In this document: piece after piece, positions 24,687 through 34,000 of the stretch
Numbering within the stretch: the stretch's first letter is position 1
How the letters are laid out: every line of letters begins with the position of its first letter
Assembly (NCBI GenBank): GCA_036396535.1
Contig: DASWKR010000025.1
Location: 1-64,000, forward strand
DNA length: 64,000 nucleotides
Direction: 5' to 3'
DNA from: Acidimicrobiia bacterium
Lineage (GTDB): Bacteria; Actinomycetota; Acidimicrobiia; Spongiisociales; UBA5794
Translations under genes and position numbers: made by a program
The notes under the pieces: generated by a model
Told to the model about the DNA's origin: nothing
What the model saw: the letters and a program-made list of their open reading frames with translations, nothing else
The model's database searches: none

Positions 24687-25841
24687 ATGCCCGCGGAGAC
24701 CGTGTCGCCAGAGCGGCTCACCGAACTGGCCGCCGCGATGGTGGCGATTCCGAGCGTCAACCCGTTCGGCGGCTCCGAGGGCGGCGCCGAGGCGGACCTG
24801 GCGGCGTTCGTCGCAGGGCGCCTCGCCGACATCGGCGCCGTCGTGGACGTCCGCGAAGTCGCATCCGGGCGTCAGAACGTCTACGCCAGGTTGGCGGGGG
24901 ACGGCCAAGGCAAGACCCTGATGTTCGCCGGCCACCTCGACACCGTCGGTGTCGAGGGATACGCCGACCCGTTCTCACCTCGCCTCTCCGGCGGGAAGCT
25001 GTTCGGCAGGGGAGCGTGCGACATGAAGGGCGGTCTGGCGGCCATCATCGAGGCGGCGACGGTGCTGGCGGCAGCCGGCGCGCCGCGGGGCGGTGAGGTG
25101 ATCGTGGCGGCCCTGTGCGACGAGGAGTTCGCCATGCTCGGCTCACGCGCCGTCGGGAGGGAAGGCCCGCACGCCGACATGGCGATCGTTGCGGAGCCGA
25201 CCGGGTTGATCGTGTGCCCGGCTCACAAGGGCCAGCTCGGCGTCGTGATCCGAACCCTCGGGCGATCGGCGCACTCCAGCATGCCCGAGCTGGGGGAGAA
25301 CGCCATCGACAGCATGGCCCGAGTCCTCGAGAGGCTCCGCTCGTACGACGCCGTTCTCCGAGCGGCGCCGCCGCACCCGCTGTGCGGCCGGGCTCGATTC
25401 AACGTCGGCGTGATCGCCGGAGGGACGGTGGCGTCGATCGTGCCCGCGTCGTGCCAGGTCGAGGTCGATAGGCGAACGCTGCCGGGCGAGACGTACCACG
25501 GGGTCACCGCTGAGATCGAGGCCCACCTGGCGTCGCTCCGAGAGGAGGGGGTCCGCTTCGAGGTCGAGGGCCCGACGTGGGACATACCGCCCCTGGACGT
25601 GTCGGTCGACTCCACGGTCGTCCGGCTGGCCGGCGCGGCGCACGAGGCAGCGACAGGCTCCGTGGCCCGGATCGACGCCTTCCCTGCGGCGACGGATGCT
25701 CCCAACTTGGGATGCCCGGCCGTCGTGTACGGCCCGGGTGACTTGGCCGTCGCCCACTCGGCGGACGAGTGGGTCGAAGTCGAGGAGCTGGCGACGGCCG
25801 CTCGGACATACGTCGAGGCGGCGCTCCACCTGGGCGACTGA
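24687..25841 (+). CDS. M20 family metallopeptidase (ArgE/DapE/ACY1/CPG2)
   Basis: The 384-residue zinc hydrolase cleaves an N-acyl amino acid or a similar amide. Metal and catalytic motifs: MFAGHLDTVGVEGY (His and catalytic Asp), GRGACDMKGG (bridging Asp), ALCDEEFAMLGS (catalytic and zinc Glu), VAEPTG (zinc ligand Glu) and a dimerisation domain around 185-290 (GRSAHSSMPELGENAIDSMA). The last zinc His is near HSADEWVE. The substrate is not identifiable. The start has GAGAGGGA upstream. Confidence 0.88.
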   Translation: MPAETVSPERLTELAAAMVAIPSVNPFGGSEGGAEADLAAFVAGRLADIGAVVDVREVASGRQNVYARLAGDGQGKTLMFAGHLDTVGVEGYADPFSPRLSGGKLFGRGACDMKGGLAAIIEAATVLAAAGAPRGGEVIVAALCDEEFAMLGSRAVGREGPHADMAIVAEPTGLIVCPAHKGQLGVVIRTLGRSAHSSMPELGENAIDSMARVLERLRSYDAVLRAAPPHPLCGRARFNVGVIAGGTVASIVPASCQVEVDRRTLPGETYHGVTAEIEAHLASLREEGVRFEVEGPTWDIPPLDVSVDSTVVRLAGAAHEAATGSVARIDAFPAATDAPNLGCPAVVYGPGDLAVAHSADEWVEVEELATAARTYVEAALHLGD

Positions 25842-25926
25842 GCGCGGCCGACGCGGCACATGGAAACCCGAGGTAGACGGCTCGAACCGGATTGGCCGCG
25901 ACACCTCGGTCACCTACGCTGCACGA

Positions 25927-26907
25927 ATGCAATTCGGCGCATTCGTTCCACAAGGCTGGCGGCTCGACCTGGTCGGCATCGATCGCTCACAGCACTGGCC
26001 GACCATGACGGCGGTCGCCCAGACCATCGAGGGGGCGGGTTACGACTCGCTGTGGGTCTTCGACCACTTCCACACCGTCCCGGTGCCCACCCAGGAAGCG
26101 ACGTACGAGGCGTGGACGCTCATGGCCGCCCTGGCGACCGTGACGACCACCGTGCGCCTCGGCCAGATGTGCACCTGCAACTCGTACCGCAGCCCCGCCT
26201 ATCTCGCCAAGGTGGCAGCCTCGATCGACGTGATCTCCAACGGCCGCCTCGAGATGGGCATCGGGGCCGGCTGGTACGAGCACGAGTACGACGGCTATGG
26301 ATACGAGTTCGCCAAGCCGTCGGTGCGCATCGGACAGCTCGGCGAGGGCGTCGAGATCATGAAGCGCATGTGGACGGAGGAGGTCGTCGACTTCGCCGGG
26401 GAGCACTACCAGCTGCGCGGGGGGATCTGCCAGCCGAAGCCGGTCCAGGAGCCCCACATACCGATATGGGTGGCCGGCGGCGGGGAGCAGCTCACGCTCC
26501 GGGTCGCAGCTCGCCACGCCGCATACACGAACTTCGGGCAGACGCTCGACGAGTTCGTGGCCAAGAGCGAGATCCTGCGAGCTCATTGCGACGCCGTGGG
26601 GAGGGAGTACGAGACGATCACTCGCACCTCGAACTTCACGATCATCTGCGCGGAGACCGAGGCGGACGTGGCGGAGAGGGTCGGTTGGATGCGCGATCAC
26701 TACCGGCCATTCCTCAGCGACGAGCGGCTCGAATCTGCGATGCGGATGTACGCCGGGACAACCGGCACCCCGGATCAGCTCGTCGAGCAGCTTCTTCCGT
26801 GGAAGAGAGCCGGTGCCGAGTACCTGATCGTCAACTTCCCCGAGGCCGCATACGACACCGGAGGGCTCGAGCTCTTCGCCAGCCAGGTTGCACCCGCGCT
26901 GGCCTGA
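25927..26907 (+). CDS. Luciferase-like monooxygenase, F420-dependent type
   Basis: The 326-residue TIM-barrel protein belongs to the luciferase-like family, in the actinobacterial F420-dependent subgroup. Typical are MQFGAFVPQGW, YDSLWVFDHFHTVPVPTQE, LGQMCTCNSYRSPAYLAKVAAS, LEMGIGAGWYEHEYDGYG and IPIWVAGGGEQLTL. It probably oxidises an organic substrate with F420 (or FMN). The ATG at 25927 gives the canonical N-terminus. It ends at 26907 without a neighbour in close coupling. Confidence 0.88.
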   Translation: MQFGAFVPQGWRLDLVGIDRSQHWPTMTAVAQTIEGAGYDSLWVFDHFHTVPVPTQEATYEAWTLMAALATVTTTVRLGQMCTCNSYRSPAYLAKVAASIDVISNGRLEMGIGAGWYEHEYDGYGYEFAKPSVRIGQLGEGVEIMKRMWTEEVVDFAGEHYQLRGGICQPKPVQEPHIPIWVAGGGEQLTLRVAARHAAYTNFGQTLDEFVAKSEILRAHCDAVGREYETITRTSNFTIICAETEADVAERVGWMRDHYRPFLSDERLESAMRMYAGTTGTPDQLVEQLLPWKRAGAEYLIVNFPEAAYDTGGLELFASQVAPALA

Positions 26908-27052
26908 GATCGGCGGGGTGAGGTCGGCGGCGTGAGGTCGGCACGGTGTCGGCTGCCTGTGACTAGCGCCGATGGAACGGTCGAGAATCGGCCTGTCACG
27001 AGGCCCGGATCGGACCGATACTCACCGCTGGTAGGTAGGCGAATTCGGAAAG

Positions 27053-27232
27053 ATGGTCATGTCACCCTCGACAACGCGCGTCTCTGCAAGGCCACGGGGC
27101 AACCTCATGGCGGTCGGCCTCGTAATGGCCGCTCTGGCGGCCGGTTACCTCTACTCGACTCTCGGCGCCGTCGCCGCCGGAGCATCCTGGTCGCGCGCCG
27201 TGCTCTTCCTCCTCGGCGCCTCCTGGTCCTGA
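27053..27232 (+). CDS. Small hydrophobic protein, 59 residues, one or two TM segments
   Basis: A short frame from ATG 27053 (alternative ATG 27059) to TGA 27230-27232 encodes a protein with a polar N-terminus (MVMSPSTTRVSARPRG) and a long apolar remainder (about 18-59), which looks like one or two TM helices. GGAAAG lies just upstream. Its last 82 bases overlap, in antisense, the low-complexity tail of the M48/YgjP-like gene. It is not a known family, and the antisense overlap lowers confidence. Confidence 0.4.
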   Translation: MVMSPSTTRVSARPRGNLMAVGLVMAALAAGYLYSTLGAVAAGASWSRAVLFLLGASWS

Positions 27233-27738
27233 CCCGGGTCCTCATCACAGCCCGGCTGATCGCCGCCGGGAGCTCCCTCACCCTTGGCGATGAGATAGCC
27301 GCGTGCTCGCTCGCTCAGTGAATATCTCGACACCAGCTCCCAGAAGGCGGTGTCGTGACGCGGTTCGACGAGGTGAGCGAGCTCGTGGACGATGACGTAG
27401 TCGACGACCCACGCCGGGAACGCCGCAACTGAGCTGGCGAGCCTGATGGCGCCGGTGCGGGGCGTGCACGAGCCCCACAGCGTCTTCTGCCGGTCCGACC
27501 ATCGGATGCTCCTCGGCATCGGAAGCCCGAGCCGGCGGCTCAGCGCCGCGGCTCGCTTGGCGATGTCGGGGGGGCTCGCCGGACCCTGCCGCTCGAGCCG
27601 CCTCCGCATCACGTCGATCCAGTGCGACTCCTCGGCCGCCGTCATGGAGGCAGGGATCGCGAGGTGCATGACACCATCGATCATGCGCGCCTCGACCGTC
27701 TTGCGCCGTCTCGGGCTGCGGGTGACTTCGACATCCAT
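27151..27738 (-). CDS. YgjP-like zinc metallopeptidase domain protein (DUF45/SprT-like)
   Basis: The 195-residue protein has the YgjP-type pattern: basic N-terminus with VEVTRSPRRRKTVEARM, WGSCTPRTGAIRLASSVAAF and VIVHELAHLVEPRHDTAFW, where HELAH-x5-H gives the zinc ligands and catalytic Glu. The last 40 residues are a hydrophilic, Gly/Pro/Asp/Arg-rich tail without similarity to the family, overlapping a possible small gene on the other strand. The ATG at 27738 is chosen over 27777 because it matches the family N-terminus. Confidence 0.85.
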   Translation of the reverse strand: MDVEVTRSPRRRKTVEARMIDGVMHLAIPASMTAAEESHWIDVMRRRLERQGPASPPDIAKRAAALSRRLGLPMPRSIRWSDRQKTLWGSCTPRTGAIRLASSVAAFPAWVVDYVIVHELAHLVEPRHDTAFWELVSRYSLSERARGYLIAKGEGAPGGDQPGCDEDPGQDQEAPRRKSTARDQDAPAATAPRVE

Positions 27739-27848
27739 GGAGTGACAAGCTACCGCGGCCGAGTGACGATTCGGCACACCCCCCGCGACCGGGGCGGGGG
27801 CGGTGGGCGATTAGCGTGCGGCCGGCGTGGCGATGAGGAGGCAACGGC

Positions 27849-28442
27849 TTGGTCGAGCTGGGTAGGCCGGTGCGGATCGTGGCCTTCGCAGGCAGCACGC
27901 GGTCAGGATCGTTCAACCAGCTCCTCGTCGACCAGGCCTGCGTCATCGCAGAGGAGCTCGGGGCGGAGACGGACTCCCTGCTGCTCAAGGACTTCCCGAT
28001 GCCGATCTACAACGCCGATTTCGAACGTGAGGCGGGCGTGCCGGAAACGACCCGCAGGTTCGTGGCCAGGGTGGAGGCGGCCGACTCGGTTCTCATCGCC
28101 TCTCCCGAGTACAACGGAGGCTATACGCCGCTGTTCAAGAACACTCTCGACTGGGCGACGAGGATCGACAAGCTCCTGTTCCTGCCTCGCAGGGTCGGGA
28201 TCTCGACGACGACGCCCGGCGTCAAGGGCGGGGTTCTCGGCCTGGCACAGATGGAGGCGGTTTTCAGGAACATCTACGTCACCGTGCACGAGCCGAGCCT
28301 CAGCATCCCCCATGCGCGCCGGGTGTTCGTCGACGGCGCATTGGCCGACGAGGAAGCCCGCTCGGTCCTCGAGGAATGGGTGAAGGGGTTCGTGGCGGCG
28401 AGCGAAGCTCAAGCGCTCGACCCGCCGCAGCCGCAGTTCTGA
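27849..28442 (+). CDS. NAD(P)H-dependent FMN reductase / quinone reductase
   Basis: The 197-residue flavodoxin-fold protein shows the FMN phosphate loop AFAGSTRSGSFNQLL (about 13-27) and SPEYNGGYTPLFKNTLDW (about 85-102), as in NADPH-dependent FMN reductases and azoreductases. It likely reduces FMN or a quinone in the cytoplasm. The start is TTG at 27849, supported by GAGGAGG at a proper distance; no ATG or GTG is nearer. It is convergent with the DUF2207 gene. Confidence 0.87.
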   Translation: MVELGRPVRIVAFAGSTRSGSFNQLLVDQACVIAEELGAETDSLLLKDFPMPIYNADFEREAGVPETTRRFVARVEAADSVLIASPEYNGGYTPLFKNTLDWATRIDKLLFLPRRVGISTTTPGVKGGVLGLAQMEAVFRNIYVTVHEPSLSIPHARRVFVDGALADEEARSVLEEWVKGFVAASEAQALDPPQPQF

Positions 28443-28455
28443 CGGGAGGCGGCCG

Positions 28456-30321
28456 TCACCACGCTCCACCGCCACCGCCACCGCCTCCACCGCCCCCTCC
28501 ACCCGAGAAGCCGCCTCCACCTCCACTCGACGAGGGCGGTGCGAAGGCGCCGCGGAGCGAGGACTCGATGCCCGTGAAGGCGTCGAACGAATGCCCGCCG
28601 CTGTATCCCTGATTCCCGTACCAGTAGACGTTCGAGCTCGTCTCGAGCTCGGGAGGGGCGAGCAATCGGGCGGCTTCGAGCACGTCCTCGGCCACTCCGA
28701 CGGCGATGCCGTAGACCAGATACTCCTCCCACAGCCCGAGCGACAGAGCAGGCGCTTCCTCGAGTCGGCTGAAGTCGCGCAGGTAGTCCCTGAAGGCCTG
28801 CCAGCGGGCGTTCACCAGGGCACCGTGCCTGGAGCGTCGCACCCAGACCTTCGTCATGGCCCTCGAGATGGCTGCCACCAGCCCGGTCACGACCACGAAG
28901 GCGACGAGGCCGACCTTGAGCGCCCCTTCCGAGAGAGGCGAGAGGGCTCCGCCGATGATGGGGATGACCACCAGCCAGCCGAAGACGGCGATGACAGCGG
29001 CGCCGATCACCATCTTCATCGGGTATGTCACCCCGGAGCGGTCGATCAGCTCCCGGGAGACGAGGTCGTTCCTCACGGACTGCGTGAAGCTCTTGAAGTC
29101 GGCGGCGCTGCTCGACGGCGTCTCGCGCAAGGAATGCCGGAACTCGGTCAACGCCACCGGCCCTTCATCGAGGACGCGGCGCATCACTCGCATGACAGCC
29201 GATTCGTGGGGCGCCAGGTCGTGGGCACCTTCGACGAGTGAGATCTCGAGGTCCGAGATCGACTCTGTCCGCAGGCCGAGCCAGGTCTTCTTCTCGACGG
29301 TGACCGGAACCGCCGTGAGGACGTCCCTGCGTATCAAGTCGAACATGGTTGCGGTGAAGCCCCGTTCGTCGGTCTCGCCTTGGCCGGAGAGACCTGCGAC
29401 GACGGCGGGCGAGTCGTCGGTCGGAGGGCTCTGCTCGTACTCCCTGTCGTAGTCGACCCGAGGCTCCCTGCCGTACCGCACGTAGCCCCAGAGCAGCGCC
29501 AGGGGGATGAGGGCGAACAGCGCCGCCAAGCCGATGAGGACGCCGGCGATGCTGCGGCGCCCTCGCTCCTCCTGGGCGACGAGGGCGGCTTCCTCCTCGA
29601 GGATGATGGGGGCGCCTTCTCCGTCACGCACGGTCGCTCCGGTCGTCGACGTCAGCACCGATCGTGGGAGCAACACGCGCAGCTCGACGAACTGATGATC
29701 CGACACGAATGAAGCCTCGAGGGACGGCGTCACGTCGTCTGCGCCGAGCGACACGGTGCCGTCGATGCCTCCCGGATGCCCCCAGATGAGCACTTCCCCC
29801 GGTTGGGCTTCGCCCGGGTAGCGGAGCCTGGCTTCGATGTGGGAGAGGCTGACGGACCAGTGGTCTCCCCACACCTGGAAGTTGACGTCCACCACGTCGT
29901 CGTACGCTATGGCGAGTCCCTCGAAGTCGTAGTCGATGGTGAAGGCGCGCGACTCGCTATCCGCCCTGTAGTGCCATACGACCCGCACTTCGGAGCCGAG
30001 GTCCTGGACGCCATACCTGCCGGCGGCGTCGCTCGAGCCGAGCTCGGTGCTGCCGCCCGGCGCGTACTCGCTCCCGGCCTCGGACACGACGAGATTCGTC
30101 ACGGTCTCGCCGGACCGGATCGGGATGTCCCGATATGCCCCCTGAAAGGTTCCGCTGAAGGAGAACGTGAGCACCTCGGTGACGTGGAGGCTCCCGTCCT
30201 CCCGGAGGGTGATGTCGATCGAAGCGTCCGAGATGTGGTACGAGCCCTGAGCGACGGCGGCCACAGGCGTCGCCGCGACGACGAACGCCGCCGTGAAGAG
30301 CAGTGCGGCGAGTCGCCTCAG
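28456..30321 (-). CDS. DUF2207 membrane protein with glycine-rich C-terminus (probable CTG start)
   Basis: The protein of about 621 residues has a signal sequence (RRLAALLFTAAFVVAATPVAAVAQ), an extracytoplasmic DUF2207 domain (about 28-240: SYHISDASIDITLREDGSLH through the SVSLSHIEARLRYPG region), TM segments near 255-280 and 395-445, a cytoplasmic part and a tail ending in an unbroken Gly run and AW. The tail is normal for the family. No ATG, GTG or TTG lies near the signal peptide; a CTG at 30321 overlaps the lemA stop (CTGA) with GAGGG 6 bp upstream. LemA-DUF2207 pairs are common. Confidence 0.85.
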   Translation of the reverse strand: MRRLAALLFTAAFVVAATPVAAVAQGSYHISDASIDITLREDGSLHVTEVLTFSFSGTFQGAYRDIPIRSGETVTNLVVSEAGSEYAPGGSTELGSSDAAGRYGVQDLGSEVRVVWHYRADSESRAFTIDYDFEGLAIAYDDVVDVNFQVWGDHWSVSLSHIEARLRYPGEAQPGEVLIWGHPGGIDGTVSLGADDVTPSLEASFVSDHQFVELRVLLPRSVLTSTTGATVRDGEGAPIILEEEAALVAQEERGRRSIAGVLIGLAALFALIPLALLWGYVRYGREPRVDYDREYEQSPPTDDSPAVVAGLSGQGETDERGFTATMFDLIRRDVLTAVPVTVEKKTWLGLRTESISDLEISLVEGAHDLAPHESAVMRVMRRVLDEGPVALTEFRHSLRETPSSSAADFKSFTQSVRNDLVSRELIDRSGVTYPMKMVIGAAVIAVFGWLVVIPIIGGALSPLSEGALKVGLVAFVVVTGLVAAISRAMTKVWVRRSRHGALVNARWQAFRDYLRDFSRLEEAPALSLGLWEEYLVYGIAVGVAEDVLEAARLLAPPELETSSNVYWYGNQGYSGGHSFDAFTGIESSLRGAFAPPSSSGGGGGFSGGGGGGGGGGGGGAW

Positions 30322-30872
30322 AACTCGACCCTCGGTGCGCTGCGGGCGTCTTCCTCGACCTCGAAGTAGGGTCTCGTGGCGAATCCCGTCATCCCGGCGA
30401 CGATGTTCGACGGGACCGTCTGCACCGTGTTGTTGTACGTGAGCGTCGAGTCGTTGTAGATCTGGCGGGACACGGCGATCCGGTTCTCGGTGTCGGCGAG
30501 CTCCGCCTGGAGTTGCTGGAAGTTCGTGTTGGCGCGCAGCTCCGGGTACGCCTCGGCCAGGGCGAAGAGCTGGCGCAGCGCCGCGGTCAGCATGTTCTCC
30601 GCCTGCGCCTGCTCCTGGACGGTGGCAGCCGCTTGCGCCGCGTTCCTGGCGTTCACCACCGCCTCGAATGTCTCTCGTTCGTGGCCGGCGTATCCCTTGA
30701 CCGTCTCGACCAGGTTCGGGACGAGGTCGTAACGCCGCTTCAGCTGCACGTCGACCTGGGCCCACGAGTTGTCGACTCTGTTGCGGAGGCGCACGAGTCG
30801 GTTGTAGATGACGATGCCGCCGATGACGAGCAGCGCCGCCACGATGGCGATGACGATGAGGGCGATCTTCAT
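30318..30872 (-). CDS. lemA: LemA family protein
   Basis: The 184-residue protein has an N-terminal membrane anchor (about 3-24, IALIVIAIVAALLVIGGIVI) followed by the LemA helical domain. It includes LVRLRNRVDNSWAQVDVQLK, RRYDLVPNLVETVKGYAGHE, EAYPELRANTNFQQLQAELA and ARQIYNDSTLTYNNTVQTVP, all strong family blocks. LemA proteins are membrane-anchored with a helical bundle outside; the role is not established. It is followed in a coupled way by DUF2207, a frequent partner. The ATG at 30872 gives the canonical start. Confidence 0.93.
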   Translation of the reverse strand: MKIALIVIAIVAALLVIGGIVIYNRLVRLRNRVDNSWAQVDVQLKRRYDLVPNLVETVKGYAGHERETFEAVVNARNAAQAAATVQEQAQAENMLTAALRQLFALAEAYPELRANTNFQQLQAELADTENRIAVSRQIYNDSTLTYNNTVQTVPSNIVAGMTGFATRPYFEVEEDARSAPRVEF

Positions 30873-30958
30873 GCGGTCACATTATCGACAACTGCCGGCG
30901 ACGTCTCGAATGCGGTCACTGCACGGTCGTGCACCGCCGGTCGCGGCGCCCAGGCGAG

Positions 30959-32563
30959 TCACCGGCCCCGCTCGTAGCGCACGACGCCTCCGACGAGGGT
31001 GAGATCGACGGCGACGTCCCATGTCCCGGGCTGCTCGAAGGGGTCGTGGTCGAGGACCACGAGATCGGCGACCTTCCCGACGGCGAGCGTCCCGCGATCG
31101 GCGTCGAGGTGGTTCACGTACGCCGAGCCGGCGGTGAACGCCGTCATCGCAGTCGACAGGTCGATCGACTCCTCGGTGAGCAAAGGATCGCCTCCCGGGA
31201 GGCTGCGGTGCACGGCGACGTGGACCTGCTTCATGACGTTTGCCGTCGTGACTCCCCAGTCGCTACCCATCGCCAGGCGGGCGCCGGAGCGGTGGAGCGA
31301 CCCGAAGGGGTATTGGTGGCGCCCGCGCCCTTCCCCGATGTGAGGGATCGTGAGCACCGTCATCGCCTCTTCCATGCACGCCCACAGCGGTTGTGCGTTC
31401 GGGATGAGTCCCACCGCGGCGAACCGGGGGATGTCCGATGGATCGACGACCTGGATGTGGGCGGCAGTGTGGCGCAGGTCGCGGTCGCCGTTCGCAAGTC
31501 GGGCTGCGGCGGTGGCATCGAGAGCGCTGCGCACGGCCCCGTCGCCTATGGCGTGGAAGTGGCACTGGAAGCCGAGCGCGTCGAGGGACCGGACGTGGTC
31601 TGCGAGTGCCGCAGGATCGATGAAGTCGAGCCCCGCTGCCGCCGTCCGTCGTCCCGATTCGTCGATGTACGGCTCGAGCATGGAGGCGGTGTAGTTCTCG
31701 ATGACGCCGTCGAGCATGAGCTTGACGGCCTCGGGGTGGTAGTTGCCCAACCCCTGCGAGCGGCGCTCCACGAGCGCCTCAGTCTGTTCGACGCCGCCAT
31801 CCGGATCCCACCGCAGGGCTCCCCGCACCTGGGCGTGCAACTCGCCGCGTCCTGCCAGCGCCAGGTAGGCGTCGTGGAAACCCGGCTCGACGGAGGCGTC
31901 CTGCCATGCGGTCACGCCGAGCGAGAGGAGGTATCGCTGTCCCTCGAGGATGCCCGCCTCCCGCTCGTCCGGCGTGTCCTCGGGTATGACCGCTCGGACG
32001 AGGTGCATCGCCGCCTCGTGGAGGGTCCCCTGAGGCCGTCCGTCCGCGAGGCGCTCGATCCTGCCGCCTCTGGGATCGGGCGTGTTCACGCCGATACCGG
32101 CCAGTCGGAGCGCCTCCGAGCTGGCCCATGCGCTGTGGCCGTCCCGCACTTCGAGGAACGCCGGCCTGTCACCGACGATGCTGTCGAGCTCTTGCGCGCT
32201 CGGACAACCGCGCCGGTAGTGGGTGTACGTCCATCCGGCGCCTCTGATCCAATCCCCGGGTGGCCGCGTGGCGGCGTAGCCCGCGATCGCGGCGGCGACC
32301 TCCTCGGCGCTCTCGCACTCGTCGAGGCTGCACCGCATGCTGTCGAGGCCGCTGCTGCCTGGATGGACGTGTGCGTCCTGAAATCCAGGAAGCAGCATGC
32401 GACCTTCGAGATCCACGATGTCGGCGCCGGCGCCGACATCGGCGAGCACGTCGGCCGGGGGACCAATGGTGACGATGCGGCCGCCTCTCGCCCCCACGGC
32501 AAGCCCGGTGCGACGGCCTCCTTCGACGAAGATCGGCCCATTGACGAAGGCGAGCGGGGTCAC
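30959..32563 (-). CDS. Amidohydrolase family protein (YtcJ-like)
   Basis: The 534-residue protein belongs to the amidohydrolase superfamily, YtcJ-like subgroup. Metal-binding motifs: LPGFQDAHVHPG (two His), KLMLDG, CHFHAIGDGAV, AHIQVV and MGSDWGV (final Asp). The N- and C-terminal beta-strands form the composite beta-sandwich (FVNGPIFVEGG; GKVADLVVLDHDPF). Substrates of the subgroup are mostly unknown. The GTG at 32563 starts 5 bp after the thiolase stop, so the two are in one operon. Confidence 0.88.
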   Translation of the reverse strand: MTPLAFVNGPIFVEGGRRTGLAVGARGGRIVTIGPPADVLADVGAGADIVDLEGRMLLPGFQDAHVHPGSSGLDSMRCSLDECESAEEVAAAIAGYAATRPPGDWIRGAGWTYTHYRRGCPSAQELDSIVGDRPAFLEVRDGHSAWASSEALRLAGIGVNTPDPRGGRIERLADGRPQGTLHEAAMHLVRAVIPEDTPDEREAGILEGQRYLLSLGVTAWQDASVEPGFHDAYLALAGRGELHAQVRGALRWDPDGGVEQTEALVERRSQGLGNYHPEAVKLMLDGVIENYTASMLEPYIDESGRRTAAAGLDFIDPAALADHVRSLDALGFQCHFHAIGDGAVRSALDATAAARLANGDRDLRHTAAHIQVVDPSDIPRFAAVGLIPNAQPLWACMEEAMTVLTIPHIGEGRGRHQYPFGSLHRSGARLAMGSDWGVTTANVMKQVHVAVHRSLPGGDPLLTEESIDLSTAMTAFTAGSAYVNHLDADRGTLAVGKVADLVVLDHDPFEQPGTWDVAVDLTLVGGVVRYERGR

Positions 32564-32568
32564 TTGTC

Positions 32569-33753
32569 TCAGAAGACCTCGACGAGCCCGGCGGCGCCCA
32601 TACCTCCGCCCACGCACATGGTCACCACGCCGTACCGGATGCCGCGGCGGCGTCCTTCGAGCAGTACGTGACCGACCATCCTGGCTCCGCTCATGCCGTA
32701 CGGATGGCCGATCGAGATCGCTCCGCCGTCGACGTTGAAGATGCCCTGGTCGATCCCGAGCACGTCTCGGCAGTAGACGGTCTGCACGGCGAATGCCTCG
32801 TTGAGCTCCCACAACTCGATGTCGTCGATCGTCAGCCCGGAGCGATCGAGGAGCTTCGGAACGGCGTGAACCGGTCCGATCCCCATCTCGTCGGGGTCGA
32901 CGCCGGCGACGGCGACTCGCCGAAGGGCGCCGAGCGGTTCGATACCCGATCGCTCCGCATGCCGGGCATCCATCACGACCAGGGCCGCCGCGCCATCCGA
33001 GAGCTGGCTGGCGTTGCCGGCGGTGACGTTCCCTCCGTCTCCTCGCACGGCGGCCAGGCCGGCGAGTCCCTCCAGCGTCGTTCCTGGTCGGGCGCCTTCG
33101 TCCCTGTCGATCGTCGTCTTTTCGTGCTCGACGGCTCCCGTCTCGCGGTCGACCACGGCCCGCCTCGTCGCCACCGGCACGATCTCGTCGGCGAACCGGG
33201 CGCCGGCTTGGGCCGCGGCGGTGCGCTGCTGCGACGACAGGGCGTACTCGTCGCAGCGTTCCCTGTCGATGCCGTACCGAACTGCCACGACCTCCGCCGT
33301 GTCGATCATCGGCATGTACATGTTCGGCTCGATGTCGAGGACCGCCGGGTCGGCGGCGCGGTAGAGGTTCATGTGCTCGTTCTGCACGAGGCTGATCGAT
33401 TCGACCCCGCCGGCGACGACCACGGACGCTCCGTCGACCTCGACCTGCTTGGAGGCGGCGGAGACCGCCATCAAACCGGACGAGCACTGCCTGTCGATGG
33501 TCATCCCCGACACGGAGGTCGGTAGGCCGGCCCTGATTGCCGCCACCCTGGCCACGTTGATCCCTTGGGTGCCCTGCTGCATCGCGCAGCCGAGGATCAC
33601 GTCCTCGACGAGGGCAGGCTCGACGCCGGAGCGAGCGACGGCGGCTTCGATGGCGGCCGCGGCGAGGGAAGGTGCCTCCGTGTCGTTGAAGGCGCCTCGG
33701 TAGGCCCTGCCGATCGCGGTGCGGGCCGTCGAGACGATGACCGCCTCGTTCAT
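32569..33753 (-). CDS. Acetyl-CoA acyltransferase (thiolase)
   Basis: The 394-residue thiolase joins or cleaves acyl-CoA and acetyl-CoA. Catalytic residues are visible: nucleophilic Cys in [11 protein letters not shown] (about 88-98), His in [15 protein letters not shown] and the second Cys in [11 protein letters not shown]. The N-terminus [15 protein letters not shown] from the ATG at 33753 is standard; the frame continues upstream as shadow. A degradative or biosynthetic role cannot be decided. It is followed by the amidohydrolase. Confidence 0.93.
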   Translation of the reverse strand: MNEAVIVSTARTAIGRAYRGAFNDTEAPSLAAAAIEAAVARSGVEPALVEDVILGCAMQQGTQGINVARVAAIRAGLPTSVSGMTIDRQCSSGLMAVSAASKQVEVDGASVVVAGGVESISLVQNEHMNLYRAADPAVLDIEPNMYMPMIDTAEVVAVRYGIDRERCDEYALSSQQRTAAAQAGARFADEIVPVATRRAVVDRETGAVEHEKTTIDRDEGARPGTTLEGLAGLAAVRGDGGNVTAGNASQLSDGAAALVVMDARHAERSGIEPLGALRRVAVAGVDPDEMGIGPVHAVPKLLDRSGLTIDDIELWELNEAFAVQTVYCRDVLGIDQGIFNVDGGAISIGHPYGMSGARMVGHVLLEGRRRGIRYGVVTMCVGGGMGAAGLVEVF

Positions 33754-33799
33754 GGCAAGGCGCCGGATCCAGGCATCGCGGCAGCCTACCCGTGGCCGG

Positions 33800-34000
33800 A
33801 TGGGTCGGCGTTTCGTGGCAATTGATGCCAACCGGCCGTTTCTACCGCTCGTCGGCGGAGACGCCAATGCGGGGATAGCGGGCGCCGGGATCGGCAATGT
33901 GGTGACCATCGCAGGGGACGGGGTGGTGTTGCGCGACCTCGTAATATCGGGAGGCGTCGAGGGACCTGCCAACGGCGCCGGCTCAGACTCCGCTCGATGA
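33800..34000 (+). pseudogene. Possible fragment of a right-handed beta-helix protein
   Basis: This short frame (67 codons, ATG 33800 to stop 34000) contains [20 protein letters not shown] followed by a Gly/Asn-rich run. Alternating V-T-I and L-R-D-L-V-I strands with a GG turn are typical of parallel beta-helix surface proteins, which are normally hundreds of residues long. No signal peptide or remaining coils are seen. It overlaps the end of the HhH gene by 18 bp on the other strand. I read it as a decayed remnant; chance similarity is possible. Confidence 0.3.

Noticed and set aside
26908-27052. Repeated GTGAGGTCGGC motif after the luciferase-like gene
   Set aside because: Only two nearly identical 14-bp copies and one half copy are present; too short and simple to assign a function.
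28456-28530. Long glycine run at the end of DUF2207 as a frameshift or sequencing artefact
   Set aside because: A Gly-rich tail is a normal feature of DUF2207 proteins, and the frame is continuous to the stop.
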